From: Rhodocollybia butyracea
Lineage: Eukaryota; Basidiomycota; Agaricomycetes; Agaricales; Omphalotaceae
Direction of reading: 5' to 3'
NCBI GenBank assembly: GCA_015501585.1
Contig: JADNRY010000222.1
Span: 1-64,000 of the forward strand
Length of the DNA stretch: 64,000 nucleotides
A program made the translations under genes and the position numbers. Of the stretch, positions 1 to 12,317 are shown piece after piece (the stretch's first letter is position 1; each line of letters begins with the position of its first letter). Below the pieces are notes generated by a model. That model was given only the letters and a program-made list of their open reading frames with translations, did no database searches and had not been told where the DNA came from.

Positions 1-473
1 GTTTCTACCGTCCTCACGGTTACGACCGGTGCCGCGAATAGATCTTTACGGTTTCCTCGGGATCATTCTGGTCCATTGTTACGGACTGTAAAGTCCACAT
101 CTTAACATAGCTCGTTGGGGGTCTTAGTGCGAGGGATGCCTTCCCTCATAATTCCTTCCCTCGAGTAACGCGTTGGCTTAGTACTTATCCCACTTCGAGA
201 TGTCCTGTAGTTTAGAGAGTATGCACTCTTGGGTATAACTAGATTGACGATCTAGCGTTACATCTCCGGGCAGCCCAGGTATCCTCGCTAGCTTGGCTCT
301 AGGCTACGCTTGTGGGCGTACCTTCACGGCTCGCTGAGTATTATTGTTAAGTTCTTTGCCTCGGCAACAGCTATCACGCTTGGGCTCCGTATAACTCTCT
401 TATTGCATTGTATAACACGTACAAAGTGTCAAAATGTACGGTTACACGCCTTAGGCCAATTTTAGGCCTAATA
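1..473 (-). repeat. LTR fragment, TATT...AATA family, cut by window start
   Basis: This stretch is nearly identical to 18605-19080 and, in reverse complement, to the starts of the LTRs at 56767 and 61487. Read on the minus strand it begins TATTAGGCCTAAAAT and is cut off by the window start. It is the 5' end of the LTR whose other copies are described at 17239-19080 and 56767-62759. Whether it is a solo LTR or part of a full element lies outside the window. Confidence 0.85.
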
Positions 474-618
474 GCGTGAGATGGGGCCAGCATACGTATG
501 ATTTTGGTGTGTGGACGGTGGAGTGGGTGACCGGGTACTCACTTTCTCGCTCGCAAACAACAATCAATGTCGATTTTGCTACAGAGTTCCCAATTAGGTA
601 AAGCCATATATTCAATAT

Positions 619-1143
619 TCAAGCTCCCCCGCCCTTGCCATCACCGTCATTGTCACCCTTCCAAAACGGTTCAACTCTGACAGAATCCATCCAATCAGGC
701 AGATCGTCAGGCTCTGGCGACCCGGCGTTGCTCACATGCAGAAGGCATCTAGCCTTGGGTCCCGCAACCTCGAGGCCAGTACACTCTCAGACAAACTCGG
801 AAGTGGGTTCAGACGCTGCGAGATCAACAGCATCCCAGACTGAGATGAATGTATCGGAAGCCGGAATAGTACAAAGTTGCTGTGGAGGAGAGTGTGTTGG
901 ACTCTGAACTTGGGCGTGGTCTTCGTGTGGATTCTCAGGATCTTGTTCTTTTGTATGGCCTTGAGTGAGGAGGAAGGAACTGTATTTCTCGGTAAAACAC
1001 GCTGGCAGATTTTGGGCACAGCAAAAAAAAAAACACACATAAAAGACCACAAAGTCGCAAAGATCCCACACACAGTAACGAGCTTTGAGTTGGACTTGTA
1101 TCCTCCACCAACACTGACTATTCCCAGTACAAAATACAATCAT
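619..1143 (-). pseudogene. Decayed copy of the unrecognised membrane-protein gene at 29197-29795
   Basis: Minus-strand sequence here aligns along its whole length with the gene remnant at 29197-29795. Both share the hydrophobic stretch VLGIVSVGGGY, then SNSKLVTVCG and ATLWSFM, then a hydrophilic tail ending in DLPDWM and a Gly-rich C-terminus. In this copy the tail reads only by switching frames, and an A-rich tract near 1021-1035 lies where the other copy has an intron-like segment. I do not recognise the family. The paralogy is clear from the sequence; that this copy is dead is inferred from its broken frames. Confidence 0.6.
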
Positions 1144-1653
1144 ATTTGACGACCATCCTGCTATTGTCCATCAATTTCTATAAGCTTGATTTGGAGCTGC
1201 AGTTTCTGTGAGACGACCAGCCATTCTGGCAGGTTGGAGATGGAGAAAGGAAGGAAGGTGAGCTTGACGACCGGTTGGTACATGATAGCACAGGATAATT
1301 AATGGCAGGAATCGGTTGGCGAAGCCAAAACAAAGCTCTTAGCTGTCAAGTTATTCAGTACATGAAGTGCTGTACTGAAAACCATAATTCGACCTCCTTT
1401 CTCATTATCATAGCCTGAAGCTTGAACGTTTGAACATCGAACTTTGAAGTTTGAGCACCGCAACATTTTTAATTAATGTGAGATAACCAAGGTAGCTGAT
1501 GCAGAAGCAGACGCCAAGGTAAGCACTCAAGCGCTTTTCCAATACTAACCTAACCTAACCATAATTTTGCGAATAACACACTCACTCCTACTTGACTCGC
1601 CTAATCAGTCTCGATGGCCAAACGTCTACACCTAGTATAATAACGCCTGACCA
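1144..1653. other. Intergenic stretch, no gene seen
   Basis: No supported coding region. It has three short CTAACC units near 1545-1560, too few and of the wrong unit to be a telomere. It ends at the target-site duplication of the hAT-type MITE. Confidence 0.5.
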
Positions 1654-1661
1654 CTGAACAA

Positions 1662-2353
1662 TAGAGATGTCCACAAGTCCGGATCCAAGTATACTTGGAT
1701 CCGGCGCGCAAGTACCTGTGGCCCAAAAGCCTTGACTTGTGACCTGCGGAAGATCCGTGGGAAACGGATCTTTGACTCGCAGGTAATTTACCTGCGAGTT
1801 CGCAAGTACCTGCAGGTATTTGTGTATTTATGCCAAAGAGTGTACTAATAATCATTAATAAAGTACTTACCTGTTTTATGATACATACCATTTATAAAAC
1901 ATTGTACTGTAACTGTCTACTATTATTTCATACTTAGTTATGAAGTAAATATGTACTGACAGAAAGGTTTTACATTGTAGACAGCTCACGGCGATGGGGC
2001 GCTTAAATTAGCGCCAAACGTCGTGAGCTGTCTACAACCTCAAACATATGTGCCAGCACTTGATAAATACTATAATAAACATGATACTATGAATTACTGT
2101 AAGTTTTGAGTGTTAACTGACAAATATTGTTGCTTGTACTATAAATTTTGAGCACTAATTAACAAATGTATGGGTTTACATTGCTTGTACAAGTCATAAA
2201 ATACTCGCAAGTACCTGCAAGTCAGCTGAAATTCTCCAAAGTCTGACCTGTGACCTGCGCCGGACCCGTGGGCAACAGATCACATACTCGCAGGTTTTCC
2301 CACGGATCTTACCTGCGAGTACCTGTAGAGACCTGGACTCGTGGACATCTCTA
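1662..2353. mobile_element. hAT-type MITE, 692 bp
   Basis: The ends are inverted repeats TAGAGATGTCCAC and GTGGACATCTCTA, flanked by a perfect 8-bp direct repeat CTGAACAA at 1654-1661 and 2354-2361. An 8-bp duplication and TAGAG-type ends are typical of hAT transposons. There is no transposase gene, so the element is non-autonomous. Subterminal regions on both sides carry repeated CGCAAGTACCTGC-like and GACCTGCG words in both orientations, and a perfect 22-bp palindrome centred on AAGTATACTT lies near 1680-1701. Confidence 0.9.
1975..2037. repeat. 63-bp hairpin nested in the hAT MITE
   Basis: Perfect 16-bp arms TTGTAGACAGCTCACG and its complement enclose a loop that can itself pair (GGCGC...GCGCC). 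It looks like a minimal terminal-inverted-repeat insertion, but no clear target duplication is visible. Confidence 0.7.
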
Positions 2354-2361
2354 CTGAACAA

Positions 2362-4032
2362 GCTTGAAGAACTTTGCCCCAAAACATCATATATGCATCA
2401 TAACCGCGTAGGTGTCTCTACCCGATTCTCCACCAAAGTTAATACCTACTTTTGTATTCTCGCCTAGTCGAACATCTTCTACAAAACCAAGAGCGAGTTT
2501 ATTATAATCAGTACATCGCTAAGATCAGGACTACCCCATCCATCAACGTTTCAACACAGACGCCGACAAGCAACCGACAAGACAGACTGGCTCTTTTGCT
2601 TGAAAATCTCTGGGAACCATGACAACGCCTGCGACTCCATTGGCAAACTTAAGAGCTAACAGCTATCTGCAATAACGGCTTCATTGTCATACCAATTCTA
2701 TCGCCTTTGCTTCCAGTGTGAGTGTAAAGATCCGTTCACAATTGGATCTTCCCAATGTACAGTATAGTGAGGGGCCCGTTGGGCAGATTTACTACAATAT
2801 CAAGTTTGGTGTTGCTGATTTAACAGTGTGGTTTCCGATGGTTCTTCTGTGTTAACAGGTAATATTCTGGTATTCTGATCAAACAGATGTGACGTCTTCT
2901 GTGGTAAGCAGGTAAAAGTAGTTCTTCTGTGGTGAGCAGGTAAAGGTGGTTCTTCTGTAATAAGCAGGGATTCTTCTGTTGTAAGCAGGTAATTGGTGAT
3001 GCTTCTGGATATTCACAGTTAGCAACTAAGATTCATATCAAGGTTCAATTCACAGCTATGCTGCACAAAGGTAATAGTTCCAAAATAACAAGGCTGGGGT
3101 ACAATGTATCTACTGAGCGGTATTTATACTAGCTACCTAAGTCATATTGAGTCATTCCGAGTCATGTTCCGAGTCATTTTGACTCATATAATATAATTCA
3201 TTTCCGGTTCCGGGTTCCGGGTCATTATATTGCACCCGAAATTAGACCATATGACTCGTTTGTTATCAAATGTCATTAATACAATATTGAGACAATCATG
3301 TGCTCAATCATGTGTCCAATTTGTCAGTCAGGAAATGTTCACTTCCTGACAGTGAGTACCTTGGAAAGTACCAATTTGTCTACCACAAGTTCCGTCTACT
3401 ATAGCATCGGCACCATGAAAATCCTGTAAACGCGATCTGGTTTGTCTCTTGAATGACCTTTAGGCTCTGGTAGCAGATTGAATAACAAGCAACAACAGAC
3501 TAGTTGGTATGTAGATAATCTTCATCCGCCAACGCAATTACTGACGATGACTCTACATAGGTGTTTATCTGAATTTTCACTTCGACAGATTGCCCTTTAT
3601 GCCTCAACCAAAGCCAGATTGGGTGGTTTTGAACACAATCTGCCTATTGTTGTATTTACCTGTGTCGATGAGCTATATCATTCTGGTATGCATCTGCAGG
3701 ATCAATGTTTATGATGACTAGTGAATGTTCTAGGAATATCCACCCACTTCTCCCTCTTCATCGCCTCTAGACTCCAGCCCTTCTTGCCGACTTTGATGTT
3801 CCCTCCCTTCAGCACAAATTTGGCATCAATGCATTCCTCAAAGACAAAGTGTCAGACGACGTCTACAACCTCTGAGTGAATCAAACAGCGGTGGACCAGA
3901 GCAGTAAAGCCTTGACCTGCGTAAAGGGTGGGAAGCAGGATATGAATACATGAATGAACATTAGACTTGACTCATGGGTTGGAAGCCTCTGTGGATCATT
4001 CATGCATCATAAATGCGATACAAAGTGCTGGG
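2362..4032. other. Non-coding stretch with short degenerate repeats
   Basis: No convincing gene. At 2840-3000 a degenerate unit containing TTCTTCTGTGGTAAGCAGGTAA recurs about five times with variable spacing (core TTCTGTGGTGAGCAGGTAA). At 3130-3230 GAGTCAT recurs. A short weak reading on the minus strand (3360-3714) resembles a decayed DDE transposase fragment (VDGT), too poor to call. Confidence 0.4.
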
Positions 4033-4129
4033 TTGTCTTGTCCCTCAAGCCAAAAAGGCCGCTGAAAACCACCCACCAAAACTGAATTGATTATTTCAGT
4101 GGCCTTTTCTGCTTGAGGGAAAAGACAAT
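4033..4129. repeat. Inverted repeat, about 35-bp arms
   Basis: TTGTCTTGTCCCTCAAGC at the left is matched by its near-complement at the right, with AAAAGGCC and GCTGAAA continuing the pairing towards a 25-bp loop. It could be a small MITE end or a hairpin; no flanking duplication was found. Confidence 0.6.
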
Positions 4130-5362
4130 TGTAATTGAATAATTACGCACATGGGAAAAACCAACTGAACTCCAACTTTTCGCAACTCAAGATATGAGAA
4201 GACTTAATTGTCTTTTCAACTACCTGGATTTAGGAGCATTCTGTAACTTATTTGATAGCATATATTTGTCTAAATTCAGTTAATCTTTCAGTTTTGTAAA
4301 ATGATATACCAAAATGGGAGATTTCACACAAGTTATCTATTCTATTGAATACACAAATTTCAGTAACAAATTCTATATATGTGAAAGTTCCCTCGAGATG
4401 TCAAGAATCGGATTGCATTTCTGCCGAGCAGAATTTTTTACCCTTCTGGTGTGTCAATGTCCAGCAGAGCAGGAAGCGGAAAGCTGTGCTGCGCTTTTCG
4501 TTCCTGCTCACAGTCACCGACTCATTGCCGCAGCCAGTGCACACAAAACAGACCATTGGTCTAACTCTCTGTTTCTCTTCTTATTTATTCTGGCATAATT
4601 ATCCTACGATGGCCATCAGTAATAACGCACCTCCTGCTCATAACGCCCCACCAGGTCATCTGAACAATTTTCCTATGCCTGGCAAAAATCCATCATTGCA
4701 GCAGCATGCACCCGGCTCTGCTACCACCCCTTCATCTTCATCGGCTCCTCACTCGTCAACTGGCTCATCAGACACTGGTGTCGATTCCTCGACAATTCGG
4801 CAATCTGGCCCTGCCAATGCAGGTTCGACTCCATCAGGGGATCGCCGACTGCGGCTACCTGTGTGGCTGGGCTGGAAATCCTGGCGGTACGGCGGCGCTC
4901 CCAGGTAATTCAAATGCAAGTAACCCATTCATGGTCTCCCAGGGGCTCACTTTTAGCATGCGGGAGGACATGGAGGCACACATAGCTGCCTGCATTGAGG
5001 CTGTGATACGGGGTGCTTCATCTGTGTCTTCTTCCTCTTCCTCACCTGTGAAAGGCGACAAGATGGTAATACCAGCTATTGAGATTGGATACGTAGGCGA
5101 CAGATTCGATACAGGTGAGCTCTGTTCTTTTTTATTTCCGGTTTTGGCTTCCACTGTTTTCTTTTTGCAGCCGGTTCAGTTGTAACATATACTAAATACC
5201 CCCAGTAGTTACTCTGGGGAATAATTTACTAAGGCCAGTAAGCTACTGTACTGCCAGTACTGGGGGAATAAAAATATCAGCTCGGTAGTCAGCTGGTAAG
5301 CATTTGATAAGGTCATGTGACTCGTCGATTGCAGATTTGGGTGGCTGCACGAAAATGGGTGG

Positions 5363-6930
5363 TTTACAGGCCAAATATGGATATTTCTGGGATGGTAGCT
5401 AGCCCAAAAAAGACTATATATAATATATTAATATTTGAGCACTACTCCGAGGTGGATTAGGCACCATAAGGGGATGGATTGCATCGAAAAATCTAGATGA
5501 CGTTCGGTCAAAGCTGGCTGAGCATTACCAAATTGGGTAATGCCATCAAAACAGTAAAAGCGGCCCAAAAGCCTGCTTGTACATGGATATTCTGCCCTGT
5601 AAGAGTGCAGATAGGATCTTTATATATATAAGAGGTCCCTGAAGCGAGAATACAGCGATAGCTGTGGTCAAAGCTGTTTTATTACCATATTTAGAATGCC
5701 AGCAAAGCGGCCTAAAAGCTTGTTTATGCTTGGGTATTCTACCTAATAGCAGTCTACACAGTGTTTGTAGATGTACAGTAGGTACCTAAAGCAAAATTGA
5801 AGTAGCTATATGGTGTAATAGTAGCACTGCTTCGATGTTTGGGTCTGTGGCTGTGCTGTGAAAAATCAAAATAAAAGTAGGGATGTTCAATATACTAGTG
5901 GCGCAGGCATGGTTTCTACATAGTAGATATATACCTGAAGCGAAATTAGAGCATTCTATGGCGAGAATAAGCTGTAATTGCCAGCTCAAAAATTCCGAGT
6001 CTGTACATCTCAATGTCACAATCTGAACTTTGAGTCAAGTTGAGATATCCTAGTGTGCACTTAATAACCTATCCTGGCATCGAGATACCCAGATGTAGAA
6101 ATAACACTTTGAAGTCATCTAGTATGATCCGAAGACATGATCCCCAAGTTTCTAGTACTGTCTGAGACCTACAGCACACCCTATTCCTGTTTTATTTCCT
6201 CAAAATCGCATTTTTTGGCACATTCCATACAGATCATGGTATACTGTCGCTTCAGGTGCTGTATAAATCATTATTGCATATGGCAAAGACTACTACTATG
6301 TAGTACAGTCTATATACAACGTTTAAGCTCCCTCGCTACTCTCAAGGCCCCAATATTCCATGATAATTCCTCAAAAAAATCGAGTATTGAGGTAAAATCA
6401 ATAAAGATCAGTGTATACCATCGCCTCTGGTGCCATATAAGTGGTTCTTGGACACGAATCGAGTGTATACTATGTAGGAGAGCATACCTACCGAGCTTTG
6501 AGGTCCTACCTGTGCGTAGACACTCATTATTAGTATTTAATTCCTCAAAAATGCGAATTTTGATGGTTACTCACCATTGATCACTCCACTAAATATGGTA
6601 ATAAAACAGCTTTGACCACAGCTATCGCTGTATTCTCGCTTCAGGGACCTCTTATATATATAAAGATCCTATCTGCACTCTTACAGGGCAGAATATCCAT
6701 GTACAAGCAGGCTTTTAGGCCGCTTTTACTGTTTTGATGGCATTACCCAATTTGGTAATGCTCAGCCAGCTTTGACCGAACGTCATCTAGATTTTTTGAT
6801 GCAATCCATCCCCTTATGGTGCCTAATCCACCTTGGAGTAGTGCTCAAATATTAATATATTATATATAGTCTTTTTTGGGCTAGCTACCATCCCAGAAAT
6901 ATCCATATTTGGCCTGTAAACTCCGTGACA
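5363..6930. repeat. Inner inverted repeat of foldback X with 0.9-kb loop
   Basis: The left arm 5363-5693 and right arm 6587-6930 match base for base over long runs, for example GCGATAGCTGTGGTCAAAG against its complement. The loop (5694-6586) has no gene. It contains a partial internal duplication: TCCTCAAAAA followed by CG-containing words, and TACCATCGCCTCTGGTGCCATATAA against TACTGTCGCTTCAGGTGCTG (each shown in part). Confidence 0.85.
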
Positions 6931-7105
6931 AGTTGCGTAGTGGCTTGTTTTAGGATAAGATAAAATAGGCGGTGGAGTCGGCATATCATGGCGTTGCCGA
7001 GCTTCGTGCACGCCTATTCTACTCATTTCCAACTCTACGCTACATCTCAGCTTCAGCTCTTGAGATCACATCTTCTTGTCCTTTTGTTGATACCTCGTAG
7101 CCAAG

Positions 7106-8519
7106 ATGCCTCCCGCTAATCTTCTGAAGCGTTTTCACCCACATGATGCGTCTTTTGACCGAGATACTAGGCCAAAAAGAACTCACACAGACGATGCGTT
7201 GACCGCCAGGATTGCTAAACTGTCCACCTCTCAGAAAATCCAATTCAACCATAAAATCATCCTCAGAAATGAAGCACATCAACAGAGGGCAGTGAACGGA
7301 GACGAAGACGTCTCTGACGTCAAATCACTGGCAAATATAGATGACGAAGAATACAATTCCATCAAATGCGACCTGACAATTTTCGAGATGCATAAGAAGT
7401 TCTTACCACCCAAAACTGTTTTGGAAATGATCAAAGCCAATAAGGAGGATGCAGAGACCAAGACTGGTTCCAGTTGGTCCAGACAGCGCGCACCCGATAA
7501 CGATGATTCCGAGGTCAATGTATTTGAACCTGAAGATGACATTGCCTTGGTGGAGAATGACCCAACTCAGCCCACTGCCACCTCTTTCCCAATTGAAATG
7601 CTCGCTACAGCAAAACTTAAAACACATCTTTCCTCTCCATCTATTTCATCCCAAGAACCTCGATTTTATCAACTTGAATATCCATAGGTTCAAGCGAGCC
7701 AAAGCAGTAGGCGAGAAGTCAACTAAGGTTCATATCCTGGACATCGACGACATTAGCGCAATGATCAAAGAGGAAGGTAGAGGTCCTGTGAAGGAGGATG
7801 AGATGGATTATAATGACTGGCGCAAGGCTTTTATGAATTTGCATGAGTTTGAGACACATAGGTATAAGGATGGCGAGGATGCAGCACGACCAAAATTCCT
7901 CCAGTCCCATGCATCCTTCTTTGATGGACAGGAAGATGCAGACAAGAAGTTTCAAGTTTGGTTTCCTTACAAGTGCAAGCTTTGCCAGAAACACTATGAC
8001 CACAAGGTTGCCTTTGACATGCTGTTATACACGACTACTTGGTCCGAAATTTCTTTGACAATTAAAATGCAGGAACAGATACAGTCCATTCATCGACAGT
8101 ACCAACAAAATCTATCAGGCTCCAATTCTTCTAGTATACCCAGCTCCAGCAAAGCTCCCCGCACTCTGAAAGGCAACGCCGCTTCTTCCTCGAATGCAAT
8201 TCCTCTTTCTTCAACCAGGCCTCCACCGCCCTTTCAGCAGGGCAATGCAAAGAAGGTCCTCCCTTCACATTGTGGTGGATGCGGTAGACGAGGACATGGG
8301 TTGGGCGATGAGAGCGCAGATCATGGCCCCTTCCCCTATGCAACTTACGGTAAGGACAGGAAGCTCAAAGGCCCAACTGGAACTATCTTATGCCTCCCGT
8401 ACAGCCTCTATGGAGATTGCAACCAAGGTTGCCTGGCAGAGTCGCATGTCTGCTTGCTTTGCAGCGGCTCCCATTGGGCTAGAGAATATTACCCTTCTTG
8501 CACCAGCAATGACCTCTAA
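7106..8519 (+). pseudogene. DIRS A gag-like gene with one frameshift
   Basis: The reading starts at ATG 7106 (MPPANLLKRFHPHDASFD) with acidic mid-section EPEDDIALVEND, and runs to 7687. The matching downstream reading (FKRAKAVGEKSTKVHILD) is in another frame from about 7690 to 8519, so a frameshift lies near 7640-7690. The second half has DWRKAFMNLHEFE and HASFFDGQEDA. Its C-terminus has two Cys-rich motifs, CGGCGRRGHG and CLLCSGSHWAREYYPSC, which resemble zinc knuckles of DIRS-like gags in Agaricomycetes. RT follows about 70 bp downstream after a stop. Confidence 0.75.
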
Positions 8520-8586
8520 CCCTTTCACCAACTTGAAGCTTACAGACCTTCTAGATTTCCATAACTTTTAACCAAACATTATACCC

Positions 8587-10482
8587 AGGTCTCCAGCTCC
8601 AGACGCTTCACCTGAAGAGGTCAAAGTGTTTGAACAAATCATTACTCCTTATGACCCAGCTAATTTCTTCATCGAGCTCTCTTGCCATAATCTTCTTGAC
8701 CGCTACCCACTCTTGGTCCATAACCTTACAAAAGGTTTTCATCTTGGTCGCATGCCTCCCATTCTCAATACAGTAATCATTCCTAATCATCCTTCCATTG
8801 CTAAACCCCCAGAGGCGGTGGAAGAGTACATTGCCAAGGAGAAAGAGGCACATTGTATGTTGGGACCATACACCCGACAACAACTAGAAAGAATTTTTGG
8901 GGGTCCTTTTGTTTCCGCACCTTTCATTGTCGCTGAATCGGTTCAGGGACCAGATAAACCGCCCAAACTTAGAGTTTGTCGGCATTTGTCTAAAGGTGGA
9001 GTTGACACGGAAGGTCATTGGGTTGAGCCGATGAACTTGTTCTACAACAAACAAGATTTTCCTACAACATTTGACTCTGCAGCTATGATCGCAGATTGGG
9101 TGAGTATTTTATTGCTATCCTATCCATAGAGTTCTTTGTAACTCGCTATCTCTATCTCTATCAGAAGCTGTCTTCAGACAGCTTCTATCGCTATCACTAT
9201 CAATTGCTATCCTATTCTATTCTAACTATCCTATCTCTCTAAGATCACCCAAGCTCCTCCTGGGACCCAAGCTTGCACTACCAATGTTAGAAAATTCCAT
9301 CGGACCATTCCACTAGATCCTCGCCACAAACCATACCTCGCATGCGAAGACACAAAGGGCTTCTTTTGGGCAGACCACTGCATGTGTTTTGGCGCCGCTT
9401 CCGCTAGTAGTAGTGCGGGTATGGTTTCAGCAGCAACATGCGACATATGGAGAGCCAAAGGTGTCTCACCAGTGGCGAAAATCGAGGATGACTGGCCACT
9501 ATTCCGGGTCCCCAATGGCTCAGGTGAATACAACTATGATTGTGAGGAGGCGCTTTCACGCATAAACCACCTCGGAACTCCTTGGCATCCTCCAGAGAAG
9601 AAGGGAGACCCATGGTTCATCTTTGTTTTCACATTTATCGGACTATTATGGGATATCCCACAGAAACGGGTTAGTCTTCCCGAAGAAAAACGACTCAAAT
9701 ATATTTTTCAGCTTCAGCAATTCCTCACCAAAGGGTCATCAGCTCAGAAGCAACGACTCGGCTTACTGCCCTCCTCCAAAAAAATCCCTACCTCCAAAGT
9801 CCAACTGAATGAAGTTGAGACTGTCCATGGAATGGTCTGTTACATCACCTTTGTCTACATCCATGGAAGTTCCCACCTTCCCCCAATCTCAAACTTTGCA
9901 GCATCATTCCAAGGTGACAAAGTCACATACGGAGAATACCTCACAACTTCGGTTATCCGAGAAATTCTATGGTGGCTGGATATACTCCAGGACCCGAATT
10001 TCTATAGGCAACTCCAACCTTGAGGAAAGCTGGTCAATCATGGTATATATGCAGATGCATCCACAGACTGGGGTATCGGCTTCTGGATTCAAGGCCAATT
10101 TGCAGTTTTCCAGCTGAAGCAAGGCTGGAAGCTCAAAGGACGTGATATATGTTGGCTTGAAACTATCGCTATTGAACTCATTTCTTTATACCTCAAAGCT
10201 ATGAGGTTCTGCAATATCTTTGTTCTTATCAGGTCGGATAACAAAGGGACTATCGGCGCTATGGGAAAAGCCCGTAGTCCTAATCGATGGATTAACCTTT
10301 CTGTTCAGCGCACTTTTGCTACCTTGTCCTCACTTTCTATCAACCTGCATCTCGTGTACATTGAATCTAAATCTAATCCGGCAGACCCGCTTTCGCGCGG
10401 AATTCTGGGGTCTCCGGAGAAGAAGCTCCCTTTTATCATAAAGCTCCCAGATGAGCTCAACGAAGCTATTGTCTATGTTTAG
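8587..10482 (+). pseudogene. DIRS A reverse transcriptase-RNase H, one intron and one internal stop
   Basis: Exon 1 (to 9099) contains the RT fingers (PPKLRVCRHLSKGG, DFPTTFDSAAMIADW). Exon 2 from 9244 continues ITQAPPGTQACTT, HKPYLACEDTKGFFWADHC, GAASASSSAGM and KIEDDWPLF, the EDD being the likely catalytic pair, then SLPEEKRLKYIF. RNase H follows: YADASTDWGIG, WLETIAIEL, IRSDNKGTIGAMGKARSPN and NPADPLSRG. A single TGA at 10021-10023 interrupts an otherwise open frame between QLQP and GKLVNHG. The first in-frame ATG is at 8626; upstream bases back to the TAA at 8569 are also in frame. Confidence 0.85.
9100..9243 (+). other. Intron in DIRS A reverse transcriptase
   Basis: GTGAGT at 9100 and CTCTCTAAG ending at 9243 bound a 144-bp pyrimidine-rich segment with an in-frame stop. 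Removing it joins IADW to ITQAPPG in one frame. It is rich in CTATC repeats and holds a near-perfect 24-bp palindrome AGAAGCTGTCTTCAGAC... at 9163-9186. Confidence 0.75.
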
Positions 10483-10529
10483 GTATATAAACCTATTTTT
10501 ATTATCACTTCCTATCTCTGTTTTACTAA

Positions 10530-12317
10530 CTATCTATCACAGTAAAACCTTGTATAAAGTGCCACGGAGTCGTGGCGCAAGAGATGATGTTCCGCGCACA
10601 TTGTCGTCTCAAATTCACAAGGCCTCTCACATTTCTTCCTATCCCACTTCAAAACATTTTTTATTCAGCTTCCTTGGACCAGCTTCTTCTTGCAGTGTTC
10701 CTGCTAATTCAACTCCATTTTCTTCCACTCCAGTACTGGAACATCCTCTCCCTGCACCTCCTCCTCGCTCATCCACACCCAATCAACTACCACACACAAT
10801 CACTTGCCAAAAAACCAGAACAGGCAATGCCATTACTCCGAACCCTCTACAGCCTAACGTTCTTGCCCAGGATTGTCTACACGCATGGACCACCCCAAGC
10901 TCCAAAGCTAAATGTTCTGAGATGGCTTCCATTTTTCCACTGGAGGTCATTGAATATGGAGAGAAAGTTGTCATAGAAGGTTTAGCCAAGTCAACCAAGG
11001 GTACTTATGGAGCAGGTCCCCTTTGATTCAACCAGTTTTGTGATATGCTCAATATATCAGCATCAGGAAAAGCTGTTTTTGCCTAGGTGACCCCAGAGTG
11101 GCCTAAAGCAAACTAGGTGACCTATGAATCCTATGGTATCCTAGGAATTTGGGCTCGTCCCTTGCCAGTCAAGGCTCTTGAGGATTCCCTAGGTGTTATT
11201 CAGGGAGCTGATTGGCCGGTAAGATCTGGGAAGATACGCTTTGCTCGGGCTGGAGCTCGTACTGCCGGCGCTCATCATTGCCGCCCTATGCGGAACCCTA
11301 TTACCATCCAGCATATGCTGGCTTGGTTCTATGCCCTTGATTGATATCTGCTGTACAAGCAGGCTTTTAGGCCGCTTTGCTGGCATTCCCAATTAGGCAG
11401 TGATGTACAGCTTTGACCGAAGGTAATCTAAATCTTTTCATTCAATCCAACCCATTACGGTGCCCCATCCATCGAGGTACAGTGCTAAAATATTAATACA
11501 CTATCCATAGCCTTTTTTGGGCTAGCTACCCATACAGAAACATCTTAATTAGGCTCATAAATTGCCTATTTTAACGAAGCTATCTAAACCTGCAATCGGC
11601 GAGTCACATGACCCCATCAAATGTGTACCCGCACCGCCGCTTTAGCCATAGCTTAATATGGCCAACTGTTATATTTCTAAATTTGGCTAAAACAGTTGTG
11701 ATGTGACATGCAGATGCAAGCTTCATGTTACACACAGCGAAAAATTCCCTAATTCAGTAATTTTTCAAAGGCCAGGCTGTGACATATACCACATTGCAAT
11801 GCAGGCACATTTGCCGCAGCGGACAGAACCATCTTAAATTGCAATGCAGGATGTGGCCACATCCATCTTACATTGCATTATGGGCTCCACATTGCCTCTG
11901 AAGGCTAATGTGGATGTGCCAGCGAGTTTCTCTTTATTCGGCTATATCGACAACAAAGGCATTCCCCAACACATGGTCAAATCAGTTTTCTTGAACTTCT
12001 ATGATGACATTTGGGAAAATTCCAGCCTTATGCATGTCCACGGCCATAGTTTCTGTATTGGGGGAGCGGTAGAACTACTCATCGCTGGTGTTACGCCCAA
12101 AATTGTCGCTGCCATTGGAGGTTGGACCTCATTGGCATTTCTTATCTATTGGAGACGTTTCGAGGAGATCCTACCCACCCATATTCTCAAAGCTTATGAC
12201 AATGACCAGATTTTGCGTTTGAAGAACTCTATTGATGACTTTCGTACTGCCAACAAGGTTTCGGACAATGTTATTGCCCCGTGTATCAATGGTGTGGATA
12301 TTGGGGACTTCAATTAG
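10530..12317 (+). pseudogene. DIRS A tyrosine recombinase, broken by an insertion
   Basis: The N-terminal part (VLAQDCLHAWTTPSSKAK, VVIEGLAKSTKGTYG) reads to 11026. Further pieces (HCRPMRNPITIQHMLAW) occur to 11344. An X-family repeat fragment then interrupts, and about 100 residues of the expected catalytic domain are missing. The C-terminal catalytic part resumes by about 11880: FSLFGYIDNKGIPQHMVK, HGHSFCIGGAVELL, VAAIGGWTSLAFLIYWRR. The last Tyr of the family lies in LIYWRR. The HSFCIGG motif has Cys where the family has Arg. The protein would be inactive. Confidence 0.8.
11346..11870. repeat. X-family repeat fragment inside DIRS A recombinase
   Basis: The segment from TGTACAAGCAGGCTTTTAGG to about 11530 matches the right arm of foldback X (6698-6905) at moderate identity. 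Further on, CTGCAATCGGCGAGTCACATG resembles the X terminal repeat at 12617-12640. It is a diverged, truncated member of the X family. No clean target duplication was seen. Confidence 0.7.

Noticed and set aside
1545..1562. CTAACC triplet repeat as a telomere trace
   Set aside because: Only three units, and the expected fungal unit is TTAGGG/CCCTAA.
3360..3714. DDE transposase fragment on the minus strand
   Set aside because: Only a VDGT-like motif; no continuous frame or further motifs.
7719..8003. Minus-strand readings over DIRS A gag
   Set aside because: No motifs; the plus strand has the gag zinc-knuckle readings.
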